Shown: positions 62,472 through 64,000 of the stretch, piece after piece
Layout of the letters: every line of letters starts with the position of its first letter
Numbering within the stretch: the first letter of the stretch is position 1
Origin: Herbiconiux aconitum
GTDB taxonomy: Bacteria; Actinomycetota; Actinomycetes; Actinomycetales; Microbacteriaceae
Reading direction: 5' to 3'
Assembly (NCBI RefSeq): GCF_024979235.1
Contig: NZ_JANLCM010000002.1
Span: 744,001 to 808,000 of the forward strand
DNA length: 64,000 nucleotides
Made by a program: the position numbers and the translations under genes
Notes under the pieces: model-generated
Databases searched by the model: none
What the model saw: only the letters and a program-made list of their open reading frames with translations
What the model was told of the DNA's origin: nothing

Positions 62472-62917
62472 ACCGAAGTATGACGCCGGCACACCGCCTC
62501 GAGACGCCTCGCGACCGGCCGCTCCACAACGAGCGCGCGGCCATCGCGGCACGCGCTGTTCGACCCCGCCACCGCGCTGGGCAGTACGAGTGCACGCGCA
62601 CGGTAATGCGAGCATCCGCATCCGCATCCGCGCCCGCGGTCTTCCTCTGTTACGCATGGTGCGCTGGGCGCCTCGCTGACCTGGGCGCCCGTGCCTCGAC
62701 GCCACGCGCGCTCGACGCCAGCCGCGCACGGTGAGCCGCATGCCACGACGATGTCGGCGATCACGGCACGCACAGCCAGGAACGTCGTCGACGACCAGCC
62801 GATCACAGTCGGCGACGCCACCGGATCAACGGCGTTTCACTCCACTCGAGCGAACCCCGCACGCGCGGTCGGCCACCGGAAGGATCAGAAAGATCCAGGC
62901 TCCGATGACGGCGCGTG
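62472..62917. other. 446-bp stretch without a convincing gene
   Basis: I find no ORF here with recognisable domains. The stretch contains three tandem copies of GCATCC (62612-62629). A short minus-strand frame just past nusB would encode TRAVIGAWIFLILPVA, like a membrane helix, but it is only about 30 codons and lacks a good start. The region may hold the nusB terminator and remnants of a decayed gene. Confidence 0.5.
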
Positions 62918-63328
62918 TCAGGCCGACTCGGCGACCTTGCCCAAGACACCGTTCACGAAGCTCGAGGAGTCCTCCGTAGAGAGGGTCTTCGCCGCCTCGA
63001 CCGCCTCAGAGATCGCGACCGAAGCCGGCACCTCGTCGTTGTAGAGGATCTCCCAGATCGCGATGCGCAGAAGCGCCCGGTCGATCGTGGGCATGCGTGC
63101 GATGGTCCAGCCCTGCGAGTAGCTCTGGATGGTCTCGTCGATCTCGGAGAAGTGCTCCACCACTCCGTCGACGATCTCGCGCGCATAGAGCCACGAGTTC
63201 TGCCGGTCGGGCTCCGAGGCGGCTCGCGTCGCCTCCGATGCCAGCGATTCGGTGATCGGGATCTGCCGCACGTCGGCGGCGTACAAGATGTCGAGGGCGC
63301 GCTTGCGTGCCTTCGTGCGTGCGCTCAA
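62918..63328 (-). CDS. nusB: Transcription antitermination factor NusB
   Basis: NusB binds boxA RNA with S10 (NusE) in rRNA antitermination. The 136-residue all-alpha protein shows SARTKARKRALDILYAAD at the start, TIDRALLRIAIWEIL and AVEAAKTLSTEDSSSFVNGVLGKV. It begins with TTG (63328), nine nucleotides after the efp stop and without a Shine-Dalgarno; the SARTKARKRAL beginning is conserved, so the TTG start is credible and translation may depend on efp. Confidence 0.95.
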   Translation of the reverse strand: MSARTKARKRALDILYAADVRQIPITESLASEATRAASEPDRQNSWLYAREIVDGVVEHFSEIDETIQSYSQGWTIARMPTIDRALLRIAIWEILYNDEVPASVAISEAVEAAKTLSTEDSSSFVNGVLGKVAESA

Positions 63329-63337
63329 CGCCCGCGC

Positions 63338-63898
63338 CTAGTTGACGCGGCCGAGGTAGTCGCCCGTGCGGGTGTCGACCTTGACCTTGGTGCCGATCTC
63401 GAGGAACAGCGGAACCTGGATCTGGTATCCGGTCTCGACCGTCGCCGGCTTGGTGCCGCCGGTTGAACGGTCGCCCTGGAGGCCCGGCTCGGTGTAGGTG
63501 ATCTCGAGGGTCACGGATGCGGGCAGCTCGACGTAGAGCGGCTCGCCCTCGCTGAGGGCGATCGTGGCGGTCTGCTGCTCGAGCAGGAAGTTCGCCGCTT
63601 CGCCCACGATGGCGGCCGGCAGCGTGATCTGGTCGTAGTCGCTCGTGTCCATGAACACGAAGGAGTCACCGTCTTTGTAGAGGTACTGGTAGTCGCGACG
63701 GTCGACGTTGGCCGTGTCGATCTTGGCGCCCGCGTTGAACGTGCGGTCGACGACCTTGCCGGTCATCACGTTCTTGATCTTGGTGCGCACGAACGCGCCG
63801 CCTTTGCCCGGCTTGACGTGCTGGAACTCGATGACGTTCCAGAGCTGACCGTCGATGCTCAGCACGGTGCCGTTCTTGATGTCGTTCGTTGAAGCCAT
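63338..63898 (-). CDS. efp: Elongation factor P
   Basis: EF-P relieves ribosome stalling at polyproline. The 186-residue protein has three beta-barrel domains: an N-terminal KOW-like domain with the tip loop [12 protein letters not shown], the central OB domain ([20 protein letters not shown]) and the C-terminal domain ending [12 protein letters not shown]. The tip Lys is in the usual place. No modifying enzymes (epmA/B) are nearby. The 64-nt leader starts after TACACT, a possible -10 just past the upstream gene. Confidence 0.98.
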   Translation of the reverse strand: MASTNDIKNGTVLSIDGQLWNVIEFQHVKPGKGGAFVRTKIKNVMTGKVVDRTFNAGAKIDTANVDRRDYQYLYKDGDSFVFMDTSDYDQITLPAAIVGEAANFLLEQQTATIALSEGEPLYVELPASVTLEITYTEPGLQGDRSTGGTKPATVETGYQIQVPLFLEIGTKVKVDTRTGDYLGRVN

Positions 63899-63962
63899 GA
63901 AAGAGGTGATCCGTTCGAAGTCTTGAGGTGCGACCGGCGTTTCGGTCCTGAAAGAGTGTAGC

Positions 63963-64000
63963 TCAGGCGTCGAGGATGCCCCGAAGAGCGAGCCGGTACG
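63963..64000 (-). CDS. aroQ: 3' end of probable 3-dehydroquinate dehydratase
   Basis: Only the last 11 residues ([11 protein letters not shown]) and the TGA are inside the window. The YxLALR pattern is like the C-terminus of type II dehydroquinase, and aroB-aroQ-efp-nusB is a common order in actinobacteria. The evidence is too short for certainty; another gene such as a peptidase is possible. Confidence 0.45.
   Translation of the reverse strand, partial: YRLALRGILDA

Noticed and set aside
62612..62634. Short tandem repeat as a possible CRISPR fragment
   Set aside because: Only three 6-bp units without spacers; it is better seen as copies of the GCATCC motif.
62187..62741. 184-codon minus-strand frame over the end of the HNH gene
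   Set aside because: Low-complexity Val/Gly/Arg sequence, antisense to the HNH motif, no recognisable domain.

Overview
The window is about 68% GC and comes from a high-GC actinobacterium, most probably a member of the Microbacteriaceae. The evidence is the gene order pyrR-pyrB-pyrC-(PH-like)-carA-carB-pyrF-gmk-rpoZ-coaBC-metK-priA-fmt-rsmB-rpe-his-trp-lgt, a degenerate PriA, a DNA polymerase I without proofreading residues, an ANTAR response regulator, a DUF222/HNH protein and many leaderless-type promoters. It looks like ordinary chromosome. I see no prophage, IS element, rRNA or CRISPR array.

0-13.6 kb: the N-terminal part of uvrA and complete uvrB (excision repair); pfkA, ending in a 29-bp perfect palindrome; a coaE-pxpABC unit (last step of CoA synthesis plus 5-oxoprolinase); rpsA; and a three-gene group of DUF885 peptidase, DUF4166 protein and TIGR01777-type epimerase.

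13.7-25.5 kb: a damage-inducible imuA'-imuB-dnaE2 mutagenesis cassette behind a near-consensus LexA box; an arsR-SRPBCC-RibD_C operon; polA; a hotdog thioesterase; the ANTAR regulator; one tRNA-Leu(CAA); and a small orphan gene.

25.5-60.9 kb: about 35 kb of genes all on the minus strand, largely joined by 1-8 nt overlaps. In transcription order these are the pyrimidine genes under a PyrR leader element, carAB, pyrF, an mIHF-guanylate kinase fusion, rpoZ, coaBC, metK, priA, fmt, rsmB, an inserted orphan-vapB-vapC cassette, rpe, hisEGFI, trpE with two small membrane proteins, trpCBA, lgt, gltBD and pyk. Together they supply nucleotides, amino acids, cofactors and translation initiation. trpD, trpG, trpF and the remaining his genes lie elsewhere.

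60.9-64 kb: a 24-bp-arm inverted repeat, a DUF222/HNH gene, about 450 bp without a convincing gene, then nusB, efp and the extreme 3' end of a probable aroQ.

The most notable points are the mIHF-Gmk fusion; the SOS cassette with a 46-codon ORF and hairpin bridging imuB and dnaE2; about eleven promoters with TANNNT exactly 6 nt before an ATG/GTG, two of them built on the upstream gene's stop codon; the large palindromes at 5085-5158 and 60947-61029; and a toxin-antitoxin cassette coupled to an uncharacterised gene inside a housekeeping run.
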